A stretch of 64,000 nt of DNA from CAIKBL01 sp050247235 (lineage in GTDB: Bacteria > Pseudomonadota > Gammaproteobacteria > Ga0077536), in the NCBI GenBank assembly GCA_050247235.1, contig JBFWUN010000011.1, positions 37,312 through 101,311 of the forward strand, read 5' to 3'. A program made the position numbers and the translations under genes. The stretch's first letter is position 1, and every line of letters begins with the position of its first letter. The notes under the pieces were generated by a model. It saw only the letters and a list, made by a program, of their open reading frames with translations, ran no database searches and was not told the DNA's origin. Shown here piece after piece: positions 45,797 to 53,723 of this stretch.

Positions 45797-46840
45797 ATGC
45801 ATCGTCCATCCCCGCGCCCGCAGCATCTCGCGCTCGTATCGTTCGCTGGCGGCAACGCCTCCACGATCACGGGTCCGCTGGAAGTCCTCGACTTCGCCGC
45901 GCGCCAGTTCCCGGATTCGCCGCCGTTCGAGGTGTCCGTGATCACGCGCGACGGGGCCGCCGTCACGTGCGACGGCTGCGTGACCATCACCCCGGTGAGT
46001 TCGATCGCGGACGCGCGGCCCGCGGACTGCGTGTTCCTGGCAGGAATGCCGTGTGACGTGAACGAAGTGATCTCCGCCAACGCCGGGATCCTGGACTGGC
46101 TCGCCGGTCAGCTTGCGCGCGGCGTGCCGATCGCGACGGTCTGCCCCAGCCAGGCGCTGCTCGCGCACGGCGGCCTGCTCGACGGGCGCTCAGTGGCGAT
46201 GCACTGGAGTCTGATCGACGAAGTGCGCCGCCGCTTCCCCGCCGTGCGGTGGACCGCCGAGCGCATGGTGGTGGAGGACCAGGGCCTCTATTCCTGCTGC
46301 GGGGCAAGCGCGACGATCGACCTCACGCTGCACCTCGTTGAACGACTGTGCGGGCGCGACACGATGCTGGCGTGCGCGCAATGGTTCCTGGCCGATCTGC
46401 CGCGCGTACGCCAGCGCGTGCCGCCGCCGCTGCTGCGCACTCGCCCGGCCGAGCCAGGGGCTATGGCGGCGGTGGAGCGTTCCATCCTGGGCCGCTTCCA
46501 GGAGCCCATCCATTTCGAGTCGCTCGCACGCGAGTTCGGCATGTCCTGGCGCACGTTCTACCGCCGCTTCCAGGAGACGTTCGGTGATCCGCCGAAGGTC
46601 TACCTGCAGAAGCTCCGCCTGAACGCCGCGCGCCGCCTGCTGGAAGCCGACCAGCTGTCCGTGGACCAGGTGGCCACCCAGGTGGGGTACGGCGACCCGG
46701 CGTTCTTCCGCACGCTGTTCAAACGTTACGTGGGGATGACGCCATCACGATATCGCGAGAACTTCCGGTTCCGGCCGCTGGGGCGGGAGTCGTCTCCCGT
46801 GCTGGCCGAAGAAGCGCCCGCCGCGCTGTCCGCCGGCTGA
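45797..46840 (+). CDS. GlxA-family AraC transcriptional regulator
   Basis: 347 residues from ATG 45797, preceded by GGGAG. The N-terminal half is a DJ-1/PfpI-like domain (HLALVSFAGGNASTITGPLE, VFLAGMPCDVNE, IATVCPSQALLA with the nucleophile-elbow Cys). The C-terminal half is an AraC double helix-turn-helix (ESLAREFGMSWRTFYRRFQE and VATQVGYGDPAFFRTLFKRY). Its gene is divergent from the GST-lar operon and is the likely regulator of it; it converges with the selenoprotein gene at 46876. Confidence 0.9.
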   Translation: MHRPSPRPQHLALVSFAGGNASTITGPLEVLDFAARQFPDSPPFEVSVITRDGAAVTCDGCVTITPVSSIADARPADCVFLAGMPCDVNEVISANAGILDWLAGQLARGVPIATVCPSQALLAHGGLLDGRSVAMHWSLIDEVRRRFPAVRWTAERMVVEDQGLYSCCGASATIDLTLHLVERLCGRDTMLACAQWFLADLPRVRQRVPPPLLRTRPAEPGAMAAVERSILGRFQEPIHFESLAREFGMSWRTFYRRFQETFGDPPKVYLQKLRLNAARRLLEADQLSVDQVATQVGYGDPAFFRTLFKRYVGMTPSRYRENFRFRPLGRESSPVLAEEAPAALSAG

Positions 46841-46875
46841 GCCAGGCGGCCCGTTCCTCAACAACACCCCGGGCT

Positions 46876-47748
46876 TCAGCTGGCAGACTGCGGGCGCTTC
46901 GCCGCAGCCTGCGCGCGTCGCCGCGCTTCGCCTTCGCGTGCCAGTGCTTCGCGGTTGGTCTCGTCCACGCGCATGAAGCGGGCGCGCCAGGTGAGATCGT
47001 CCGCCGGGTTCCAGATCTCCGGACGCTGCACCGTGGTGCGCGGTGCGTACGCCTTCTCCAGCAGGTCGAGCGCCGCCGCGGCGATCGCGTCCTGCATGCC
47101 GCGATCCCACGGTCTGCCGCAGGGGTTGCCGAGCGGAAAGTCCACGAACAGGAAACGCGGCACACCGCACTCCTCCACGATGTCGCGCGCGGAGCCGACC
47201 ACGACCGTGGGGATCCCCTGGCGCTCGAGATGCCGTGCGACCAGACTCACGGTCTGGTGGCAGACGGGTCAGAGCGCCACGAGGACGGCGGCGTCGACCC
47301 CGTCCTCGCGCATCCACGCTTCGATCTGCGGCGCATCGTGCTCAATGGTCTGCCGCTGGCTGTAGTCGGTGGACATGCCGTAGAAGCGCGGGCTCAGGCT
47401 CGCGATGCGCCCGCGGTCGCGCTGTCTCGCCATGCTTGCACGCGGCAGGAAAGACTCGGGGTCGTCGGTGTGCGTGGCGTCGCGATCCCAGAACATCTCC
47501 GTGTGCAGCGGCGCCGTGCGCGTGATGGGCTCGGCGTAGAGCTTGGCGCTGCGACCCTGTTCGCGCGGCGCGCGATCCGCCGTGGTGCCAAGCCCGACGC
47601 GGCACTCGGCGAGCGGCCTGGGCAGCGCGCAGAACGGGACATCAGCGTGGTGCGCCCAGGCGTAAGGCTTGTCGTAACCCTGTGCGCGGTAGTACTCGCG
47701 GCTCTTGTCGATATAGCGCACGAACGAGGGGTGGGTCCGTCGCTGCAT
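46876..47748 (-). CDS. GrdB/PrdB-family selenoprotein with in-frame TGA (Sec160)
   Basis: 290 residues if TGA at 47271-47269 is read as selenocysteine. Upstream and downstream parts are in one frame and match one family, glycine/sarcosine/betaine/proline reductase selenoprotein B-like. Before the TGA: WAHHADVPFCALPRPL and PRFYGMSTDYSQRQTIE. After it: PVCHQTVSLVARHLERQG and IPTVVVGSARDIVEECGV. The residue makes a redox motif Sec160-x-x-Cys163 after AAVLVAL. A 7-bp hairpin follows the TGA. Prokaryotic relatives have Sec or Cys here; many are not true glycine reductases and work on disulfide or sulfide-type substrates. Without Sec machinery the product would stop at 159 residues. No selA/B/C lies in the window. 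Confidence 0.85.
47240..47271 (-). promoter_or_regulatory. Predicted bacterial SECIS element after UGA
   Basis: On the minus strand the UGA (47271-47269) is followed after 10 bases by ACCAGAC (47258-47252), loop CGUGA (47251-47247) and GUCUGGU (47246-47240): a perfect 7-bp stem. A C-C mismatch below it is followed by three further pairs (UGC with GCA). The loop begins 17 bases after UGA and has G in its second position, within the published range for bacterial SECIS elements recognised by SelB. Structure was read by eye, not folded. Confidence 0.7.
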
Positions 47749-47952
47749 GATGTCTTGCCTCCCCGGGGATCATGGAACCTGTGGCGGGCATCGTAAGCGA
47801 GAGGGGCGACGGCCGGATACCCGCATACCACGCTCGTCCTGTCCGGACGTCACTGCACCCGGCGCCCACCGGCAGCAAGGTTCGACCCATGACTGCCTGC
47901 GAAGGCGCGCGTTGGCGCAAAGCCACGCCACGCCGCCGCCGGCGCCGCTACA

Positions 47953-49077
47953 ATGCCGCGCACCATGACCCTGATCCCGACGCGCATCGTCCCGAGCGTC
48001 GCACCCTCGGACCTCTCGACCGCCCGCGTGCGCCGCGAGCTGCATGGGCTCGTCGACGCGGGCGCCGAGCTTCGTATCGCGGGCACCGCCCGGTCGAACC
48101 CGGCAGCCTTCCTCGCCGCGCAGCCACCCTCGTTCAGGCTCGAACTCTTCGACACGCGCTTCTATCTCACGCCGGTGCGTCAGAACCCCGACCTGCAGTT
48201 TTGCGTCGCGTACGTCGCGCAGCCCCGCGGTCGCTCGGGGCGCATGCAGATCCACCCGCGCATCTTCTACAAGGACGGATCACTGGTATGGCGCTGCGCC
48301 TCGCATATCGCAGTGGACGACAACGGGATCTGGATCGGCAAAGGCGACATCACCGAAACGCGCGTCGACGGCGAGTGGATGATCTTCTCGGTCGAGGCGA
48401 CCACTGACCTGCCGCTCGAGATGCAGACTGCGCTCGAAGCACTGGGCCGTCGCATAGGTAACCGACGTGCCGACGACAAGGTCCTCCTGCAGGTGCTGCG
48501 ACACGCGCCGGCCAGCCGCATCCAGCCGTATCGCGACTTTGTCGAGCCACGTCGCCGCGCGCAAACCGATCGCCGCAACCTGGTACACGGCGGCAGACGT
48601 ATCGCGCGCTTCCGCAGGGCCAAGGATCCCGGCTCGCTCGTGTTCACACCCGGCTACGAGCCCGACTTCCGTCGGGGCGTTGTCGAACACGCGCACTCGA
48701 CCAGCGGCCTGTACGGCGGCGAAGTGCAGCGCTTCCGCGTGTTGTCGCGCAACCGTCGCATCCAGTACCTGTTCTTCGCCGGCCCGACCAATGCGTGGAT
48801 CGTCCCGCCGCAGGCGCTCACCACCGAGCTGTCGAGTTACGGCGTGCGCACCGTGGACGTCGCGATCGACGAGAACCTGTGCGTGCCGGCCTACGAGTAT
48901 CACTTCATCGACGACACCGTGGATCCGCCGACGCTTTACAGCCAGATCCCCGAGGGCTTCGTCGGCGCAGTCAACCCCAACGACCCGAGCCGCTCGGACG
49001 CGTCGCCGTGGATCGAGCAGCTGCCGGTGATCCGTGAATTCCGCCGGCGGTTGCTGGGTGCGCGTTCACAGCGTTGA
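47953..49077 (+). CDS. Conserved hypothetical protein, 374 aa
   Basis: Not recognised. Start may be ATG 47953 or 47965; no ribosome site discriminates. No signal peptide or membrane helix. Clear ordered blocks suggest a single-domain beta-rich protein: FRLELFDTRFYLTPVR, RMQIHPRIFYKDGSLVWRCA, DDNGIWIGKGDITETRVDGE, then RIQYLFFAGPTNAWIVPPQA. The C-terminal half contains SLVFTPGYEPDFRRGVVEHA. It is the last full gene before the tRNA fragment and is divergent from the selenoprotein gene, with 204 bases between them. Confidence 0.72.
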   Translation: MPRTMTLIPTRIVPSVAPSDLSTARVRRELHGLVDAGAELRIAGTARSNPAAFLAAQPPSFRLELFDTRFYLTPVRQNPDLQFCVAYVAQPRGRSGRMQIHPRIFYKDGSLVWRCASHIAVDDNGIWIGKGDITETRVDGEWMIFSVEATTDLPLEMQTALEALGRRIGNRRADDKVLLQVLRHAPASRIQPYRDFVEPRRRAQTDRRNLVHGGRRIARFRRAKDPGSLVFTPGYEPDFRRGVVEHAHSTSGLYGGEVQRFRVLSRNRRIQYLFFAGPTNAWIVPPQALTTELSSYGVRTVDVAIDENLCVPAYEYHFIDDTVDPPTLYSQIPEGFVGAVNPNDPSRSDASPWIEQLPVIREFRRRLLGARSQR

Positions 49078-49278
49078 GCGGGGCACGACTGCAGGCGCGC
49101 GAGCCTCGGCGGGTCATTCGCCGAGTTGACGGTGCCTCACCGACTTCCGCACACCGACCAGACGTGACGTGGGGATGAAACCGTCGCGTCACGGCGGGAA
49201 TCTTCGATCAAAGCCGCTCGGGTGGGCGGCAGCAGGTACGCGCGACATCGACTGGCGGTTCACGCGGAACGGAATGAT

Positions 49279-49323
49279 TGGTGGGCGATGTAGGGATCGA
49301 ACCTACGACCCCTGCCGTGTGAA
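49279..49323 (-). other. 3' fragment of tRNA-Val(CAC), probable attachment site
   Basis: Read on the minus strand, the 45 bases from 49323 to 49279 give the anticodon loop TTCACAC (anticodon CAC), 3' anticodon-stem GGCAG, variable GGGTC, T-arm GTAGG-TTCGATC-CCTAC, acceptor ATCGCCC and ACCA. The 5' half is missing: bases before the loop (GCGCG) do not pair with GGCAG and no GGGCGAT is found upstream. A 3' half ending cleanly at the anticodon loop is the classic remnant left by tyrosine-integrase insertion. The intact gene should stand at the other end of the inserted DNA, to the right. Confidence 0.8.
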
Positions 49324-49465
49324 CGCGCTTTCACACCCTTTTTGGTTCAAGTACTTACATAAGAATATAAATAAAAACAGCTACATAACATCACGGCCAA
49401 TCACTCTTGATATCGCTGAATCGCGTTCGCAGTGTGACAAATTTGTGCCAAGAAACTGGACGGAA

Positions 49466-49780
49466 TCAGGCTGCGACATGCGAGGGGATCTCAACCAGGG
49501 AATCTCCCATCGCGCGTTCTGCGTGCCACAGATCATAGGCAATCTGCATCCGCAGCCATAGCCCAGGACCGTTCCCGCACCAGCGACCCAAGCGCAATGC
49601 CATTGCCGGGCTTATCGCCATTTCACCCGTCATCACACGATGCAACGTCTGGCGTGCGATCCCCAGTTCCTTTGCCGCGTCAGTTACCGTGATATTCAAC
49701 GACGGCAGCACATCTTCCCGGAGGATTTTACCCGGGTGAGTTGGACAGCGAGGCGCTACCGCGTTTGGTTTCTTCGTCAC
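49466..49780 (-). CDS. higA: HigA-family antitoxin-type DNA-binding protein
   Basis: 104 residues from GTG 49780. HPGKILREDVLPSLNITVTD followed by AAKELGIARQTLHRVMTGE (XRE-type helix-turn-helix) and MALRLGRWCGNGPGLWLRMQ is the HigA pattern. These proteins neutralise a HigB/RelE-type ribonuclease, and repress their own operon. No HigB-like sequence could be made out just upstream (49781-49938) or downstream. It could be a solitary regulator or a remnant of a toxin-antitoxin pair at the edge of the island. Confidence 0.86.
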   Translation of the reverse strand: MTKKPNAVAPRCPTHPGKILREDVLPSLNITVTDAAKELGIARQTLHRVMTGEMAISPAMALRLGRWCGNGPGLWLRMQIAYDLWHAERAMGDSLVEIPSHVAA

Positions 49781-49938
49781 TTCATGCTCTCAATGATATC
49801 GCTCAAGCGTAATGCGAGGAACCGCCGCGGACTGCGCCCGTCAATTGATGCTTTGAAATCAACGCGGCGCCTCAACCGGCTAATAAAAGATAGGTTCCCG
49901 AACTCACCACGATCGCCCTCGACTATTCCTTTGGCCAG

Positions 49939-50601
49939 TCATCCAGTAGCTACTGGGAGATTGGCGTTTTTCCATTCCGGAAATCCATCCTCAAGGCGTC
50001 GCACCTTGAAGCCTTTAGCGCGAAGCTGGGCAACGGCCTCGAATGCGAGGATGCAGTAAGGGCCGCGGCAGTAGGCTACGATCTCTCGACTTCTCTTGAA
50101 TTCCCGCAATCGCTTCGGGAGATCCTTCAGCGGAACGTTGATCGCTCCCGGTACGTGGCCCGCCGCATACTCTTCGAGGGGGCGGACATCCAATACCATC
50201 ACGAGGCCCTCGCGGACCCGCTCGAGAAGGCCGATGCGCGACACCGGCTCTAACTCGTCCTTGCTCGTGAGGTATGCGCGAATCAACTCGTCCACCTCGC
50301 CAAGTTGGCGTTCAGCGACCTTCTGTACGGCAGACAGCAATTCGCCCACCAAAGGCGTCGCGAGACTGTAATGCACATAAAGGCCAGATTTTCGCGCACT
50401 GACCAATGAAGCCTTACGCAGATACTGCAAATGCTGAGAAACGTTGGCGATTGGTAGACTCGTAAGCTGCGCCAACGCGTCCACAGTGCGTTCGCTCTGT
50501 GCAAGTAACTCTAGGATTTCGAGCCGGTGCGCGCTACTCACCGCCTTACCCACGCGTGCGAACTGTTCAAATAGCCGCTTCTTAAATCCGCTGCTTGACA
50601 T
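49939..50601 (-). CDS. ArsR-family regulator fused to a rhodanese domain
   Basis: 220 residues from ATG 50601 (MSSSGFKKRLFEQFARVGKA). Winged helix-turn-helix at about 10-95 (RLEILELLAQSERTVDALAQ, NVSQHLQYLRKASLV), then a rhodanese domain at about 115-220 with active-site Cys in VAYCRGPYC and VRPLEEYAAGHVPGAINVP. The fusion suggests that DNA binding responds to sulfane sulfur or another thiol-reactive signal at the rhodanese Cys. It is divergent from the five-gene cluster at 50676 and very likely controls it and itself. Confidence 0.9.
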   Translation of the reverse strand: MSSSGFKKRLFEQFARVGKAVSSAHRLEILELLAQSERTVDALAQLTSLPIANVSQHLQYLRKASLVSARKSGLYVHYSLATPLVGELLSAVQKVAERQLGEVDELIRAYLTSKDELEPVSRIGLLERVREGLVMVLDVRPLEEYAAGHVPGAINVPLKDLPKRLREFKRSREIVAYCRGPYCILAFEAVAQLRAKGFKVRRLEDGFPEWKNANLPVATG

Positions 50602-50613
50602 CGGTAATAATCT

Positions 50614-50633
50614 AATCAATAAATATGTTGAAT
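50614..50633. promoter_or_regulatory. Candidate operator in ArsR/hydroxylase intergenic region
   Basis: AATCAA at 50614-50619 and TTGAAT at 50628-50633 form an imperfect inverted repeat (five of six bases) around an AT-rich centre in the 74-base gap between the divergent ArsR-rhodanese and hydroxylase genes. ArsR-family sites are typically such short AT-rich repeats. Assignment rests on position and symmetry only. Confidence 0.35.
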
Positions 50634-50675
50634 AATACTGCAGCCAATTCGAATTTTGCATAGGAGCGTATCGCA

Positions 50676-51533
50676 TTGAATGTTCTTGCGCACGAACCCG
50701 CTATCCGCATGAGTGCCTTTATTGGCGTATTCGCGCTCATGGCCATCTGGGAGCTCGTCGCGCCCCGCCGCACCCTCACGGTGACAAAGTCAGTTCGCTG
50801 GACCAACAACCTAGCCTTGGTGGCACTAAACACCATCGCCCTTCGCTTTATCTTTCCGGTCGCCGCGACCGGACTGGCGTTGCATGCGACAGACCAAGGC
50901 TGGGGGGTGCTGCAGCAAGTCATACTGCCGGAAATTCTCCGCGTTCTCATCGGTATTGTCGTCCTCGATCTCGCGATCTATTTTCAACATGTGTTGTTTC
51001 ATGCGGTTCCGGCACTCTGGCGCTTACATCGCGTCCACCACGCCGACCTCGATTTCGACGTAACGACCGGCGCCCGATTCCATCCGATCGAGATATTCCT
51101 GTCGATGGCGATCAAGTTCTCTGTAATCCTGGCGGTCGGTCCGCCGGCGCTTGCCGTGCTGATATTCGAGGTGGTGCTCAACGCGACTGCGATGTTCAAT
51201 CATGCAAACGTTCATATCCCTTCCACGCTGGAGCGTGTGGTGCGCTGGTTCATTGTGACGCCCGACATGCACCGGGTACATCATTCAGTGCTGCCGAACG
51301 AAACCAATAGAAATTTCGGTTTCAGCCTGTCCGTGTGGGATCGGATATTCGGCACCTACCGCGCGCAGCCAGCGAAGGGCCATACCGAGATGACGATCGG
51401 GTTGACGAATTTTCGCGATCCGCACGAAGTCGACCGACTCGCCGGCATGTTGTGGCTTCCTTTCGTTGGTTCGGTCGATGAGTACGCGATCAATCGGCGA
51501 TCGCCAACTTCCATGCCGAAAGCACCTTCGTGA
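50676..51533 (+). CDS. Fatty-acid hydroxylase/sterol desaturase-family membrane protein
   Basis: 285 residues from TTG 50676, with AGGAG nine bases upstream. Several membrane helices and the three His clusters of the di-iron family: HVLFH (about 105-109), LHRVHHAD (about 117-123) and MHRVHHSVLPNE (about 199-210), plus NHANVH. These bind two irons that activate O2 to hydroxylate or desaturate a lipid. The substrate is unknown; relatives act on sterols, fatty acids and ornithine lipids. First gene of the cluster under the ArsR-rhodanese regulator. Confidence 0.9.
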   Translation: MNVLAHEPAIRMSAFIGVFALMAIWELVAPRRTLTVTKSVRWTNNLALVALNTIALRFIFPVAATGLALHATDQGWGVLQQVILPEILRVLIGIVVLDLAIYFQHVLFHAVPALWRLHRVHHADLDFDVTTGARFHPIEIFLSMAIKFSVILAVGPPALAVLIFEVVLNATAMFNHANVHIPSTLERVVRWFIVTPDMHRVHHSVLPNETNRNFGFSLSVWDRIFGTYRAQPAKGHTEMTIGLTNFRDPHEVDRLAGMLWLPFVGSVDEYAINRRSPTSMPKAPS

Positions 51534-52525
51534 CCAGGTCTGTCGTGGCGCGCGTAGGGATAATGTCCCTGCTGGTCGTGGGTATAGCTGCAGCCTTCAC
51601 CCTTACGCGCCAGGATGGCATCGATTCGGACGCCACCGTCGCGTGGCTGCGCGGATTCGGTCAAGCGTCCCCGTTGCTGTTCGTCGGCTTGTACGTCGTG
51701 GCGACCGTCCTGTTCCTACCAGGAGGATTGCTGACGCTCGCCGGCGGGGCAATATTCGGAACCATTCCGGGTGCGCTACTCAGCCTGACCGGCGCGACCA
51801 TCGGCGCCACATTTGCGTTTCTACTCGCGCGGTACGTCGCCTCGGGTTGGGCTGCGGCTCGGCTTCAGGCCAAGCTACCGACCCTGATGGACGGGATCGA
51901 ATCCGAGGGATGGAAATTCGTCGGCCTGGTTCGGCTCGTCCCGATACTTCCGTTCAACGCGCTCAACTATGCGCTGGGCCTGACTCCAATAAGGCTTGTC
52001 CACTATGTCTGGGCAAGCTTTGCCTTCATGCTGCCCGGCGCGCTCGCCTACAGCTATCTCGGACATCTGGGAAAAGAAGCCGCAGCCGGCCGGGTCGGCC
52101 CTATCCGCACCGCATTAATCATCATAGGGGTAATCAGTCTCATGAGCCTGCTTTCCATGTTCATCAAGAGGTTCCGGAAGGTCCCCCCGTCGGTCTCTGA
52201 AATCAACGCAATCGATGCGATGGAACTCAATCGAAGGTTGGGCAGTAAAGATCTGGTGGTCATCGACGTGCGGAACCCGGACGAATTCAGCAGTCCGCTC
52301 GGTCATATCGAAAACGCCATCAATTTTCCACTTCCGTCGCTCGTGGATCGCCTGCAGGAACTGAACGCATACCGGAAACGAAAGGTGGTCGTGGTGTGTC
52401 TTTCCGACAAGCGGTCCACACAAGCGATCCAGTATCTGCGTGACGCGGGATTCGAAGATCTCATCCTTCTCCGTGGCGGGATGAAGGAATGGACAGCCAA
52501 TCACCTGCCGGTGGCTGTCTGTTAA
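51530..52525 (+). CDS. VTT (TVP38/TMEM64) membrane protein fused to a C-terminal rhodanese domain
   Basis: 331 residues from GTG 51530, overlapping the hydroxylase stop as GTGA. Residues about 10-210 carry the VTT core (FLPGGLLTLAGGAIFGTIPG, then FVGLVRLVPILPFNALNYAL and GLTPIRLVHYVWASFAFMLP). After a basic linker, residues 225-331 are a rhodanese domain (LVVIDVRNPDEFSSPLGHIE, VVVVCLSDKRS with the active Cys). VTT proteins scramble or move lipids; the rhodanese would handle sulfane sulfur at the inner-membrane surface. Matched with the regulator's rhodanese, this links the cluster to sulfur chemistry. Confidence 0.9.
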   Translation: MTRSVVARVGIMSLLVVGIAAAFTLTRQDGIDSDATVAWLRGFGQASPLLFVGLYVVATVLFLPGGLLTLAGGAIFGTIPGALLSLTGATIGATFAFLLARYVASGWAAARLQAKLPTLMDGIESEGWKFVGLVRLVPILPFNALNYALGLTPIRLVHYVWASFAFMLPGALAYSYLGHLGKEAAAGRVGPIRTALIIIGVISLMSLLSMFIKRFRKVPPSVSEINAIDAMELNRRLGSKDLVVIDVRNPDEFSSPLGHIENAINFPLPSLVDRLQELNAYRKRKVVVVCLSDKRSTQAIQYLRDAGFEDLILLRGGMKEWTANHLPVAVC

Positions 52526-52580
52526 GGAGGCAAGAGGTCCCACGCACCCAATGGTTGCCGCAAACACAAAGGAAGAACAG

Positions 52581-53402
52581 ATGACATCCATTCCCGACAT
52601 CGATACGCTCAAATCCCGCCTCAAGTCCATGTGGATGGCGGGCGATTACGGTCATTTTGCCCAGTATTTGGAGCCCGGGGCGCTGCAGTTCCTGAACGGA
52701 ATGGGGCTACGATCGGGCGACCAGGTGCTCGACGTCGCCTGTGGGGCGGGACAGCTTTCACTGCCGGCAACGCGACTTGGCGCTTCCGTCGTCGGCATCG
52801 ACATCGCCACTAACTTGATCGAACAGGCGAGAGCGCGTGCAGAATCCGAAGGGCTCAAAGTTCGATTCGAAGAGGGGGATGTCGAAGCGCTTGGTTTCGC
52901 CGACGACTCCTTCGACGTAGTCTTCAGCCTTATCGGCGCGATGTTCGCGCCACGTCCTGCGCAAGTCGCCTCCGAACTGGTGCGTGTCTGTCGGCCGGGC
53001 GGTCGGATCATCATGGGCAATTGGACGCCGGGCGGATTCCTGGGCCGGATGTTCAAGATCAACAGCACCTACGTGCCTCCGCCGGTCGGTATGCCCTCGC
53101 CGGTTCTGTGGGGCGACGACGAGACAGTGCGAGAACGCTTCCGCGATGGCGTGACGGAACTTCGCCTCACGAAACGAATGTACCCGGTCCGGTATCCCTT
53201 TGCGCCGGCGGAGGTAGTCGAGTTCTTTCGGACATACTATGGACCGACGAATCGCGCCTTCGCGACGTTGGAATCCGAGCCAGAGAAACAGTCCGCGCTG
53301 CGGCGTGACCTCGAGAACCACTGGCGCGAGCACAACACCGCGCAGGACGGCGGAACCGCTATTGAGGCGGAATACCTCGAGATCATTGCCGTCAAAGCGT
53401 AA
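52581..53402 (+). CDS. SAM-dependent class I methyltransferase
   Basis: 273 residues from ATG 52581, five bases after GGAAG; an earlier Met at 52551 in the same frame is possible. Motif I VLDVACGAGQLSLPATRLGA with VVGIDIA (about 48-70), post-I EEGDVEALGFADDSFDVVFS, and the Arg/Pro loop VRVCRPGGRIIMGNW, the UbiE/BioC-like pattern. The substrate is unknown; a lipid, quinone or small organic acid is plausible in this cluster. Confidence 0.9.
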   Translation: MTSIPDIDTLKSRLKSMWMAGDYGHFAQYLEPGALQFLNGMGLRSGDQVLDVACGAGQLSLPATRLGASVVGIDIATNLIEQARARAESEGLKVRFEEGDVEALGFADDSFDVVFSLIGAMFAPRPAQVASELVRVCRPGGRIIMGNWTPGGFLGRMFKINSTYVPPPVGMPSPVLWGDDETVRERFRDGVTELRLTKRMYPVRYPFAPAEVVEFFRTYYGPTNRAFATLESEPEKQSALRRDLENHWREHNTAQDGGTAIEAEYLEIIAVKA

Positions 53403-53441
53403 TCGCCGTAACGCTAGTCCGGGCAGCAGAAGGGTTCGAAA

Positions 53442-53714
53442 ATGAATACCGCGATCCTCATTGGTAGCGCGTTTGGGGCGGCCATAGGGCTTGTGCATGC
53501 GGCCGGGCTTGCTCGGCGGCTTGCAGTACGTTCCGACTTCGCGTCTCCAGGCTTCTCACTGTCAGGAATAGGGGCAGCCCTCTACTATGGACTCTGGACA
53601 CTGCTCCTGTGGACGATGTTCGGGTCGTATGTTCTTTATCTGTGGCTGATAGCGTGTGGAGCGTTTGGCGCACATCACCTATGGCGCAGCTGGTCTCCGA
53701 CGAGCTGGCGCTGA
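53442..53714 (+). CDS. Small membrane protein, 90 aa
   Basis: Unrecognised. Two hydrophobic helices are visible (ILIGSAFGAAIGLVHAAGLA; ALYYGLWTLLLWTMFGSYVL followed by YLWLIACGAF). It is in the same strand and close spacing as its neighbours (39 bases after the methyltransferase, 9 bases before the monooxygenase), so it is likely part of the same operon. It may be a membrane helper for the hydroxylase or transporter-like proteins. Confidence 0.68.
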   Translation: MNTAILIGSAFGAAIGLVHAAGLARRLAVRSDFASPGFSLSGIGAALYYGLWTLLLWTMFGSYVLYLWLIACGAFGAHHLWRSWSPTSWR

Positions 53715-53723
53715 GCGGTCGAT

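Noticed and set aside
46876..47250. Separate 124-residue gene after the TGA
   Set aside because: It lacks its own ribosome site, begins mid-domain, and continues the upstream homologous frame exactly; better read as the second part of a selenoprotein.
49781..49938. HigB toxin remnant upstream of higA
   Set aside because: The frame running into the higA start has no HigB/RelE sequence pattern and no start codon.
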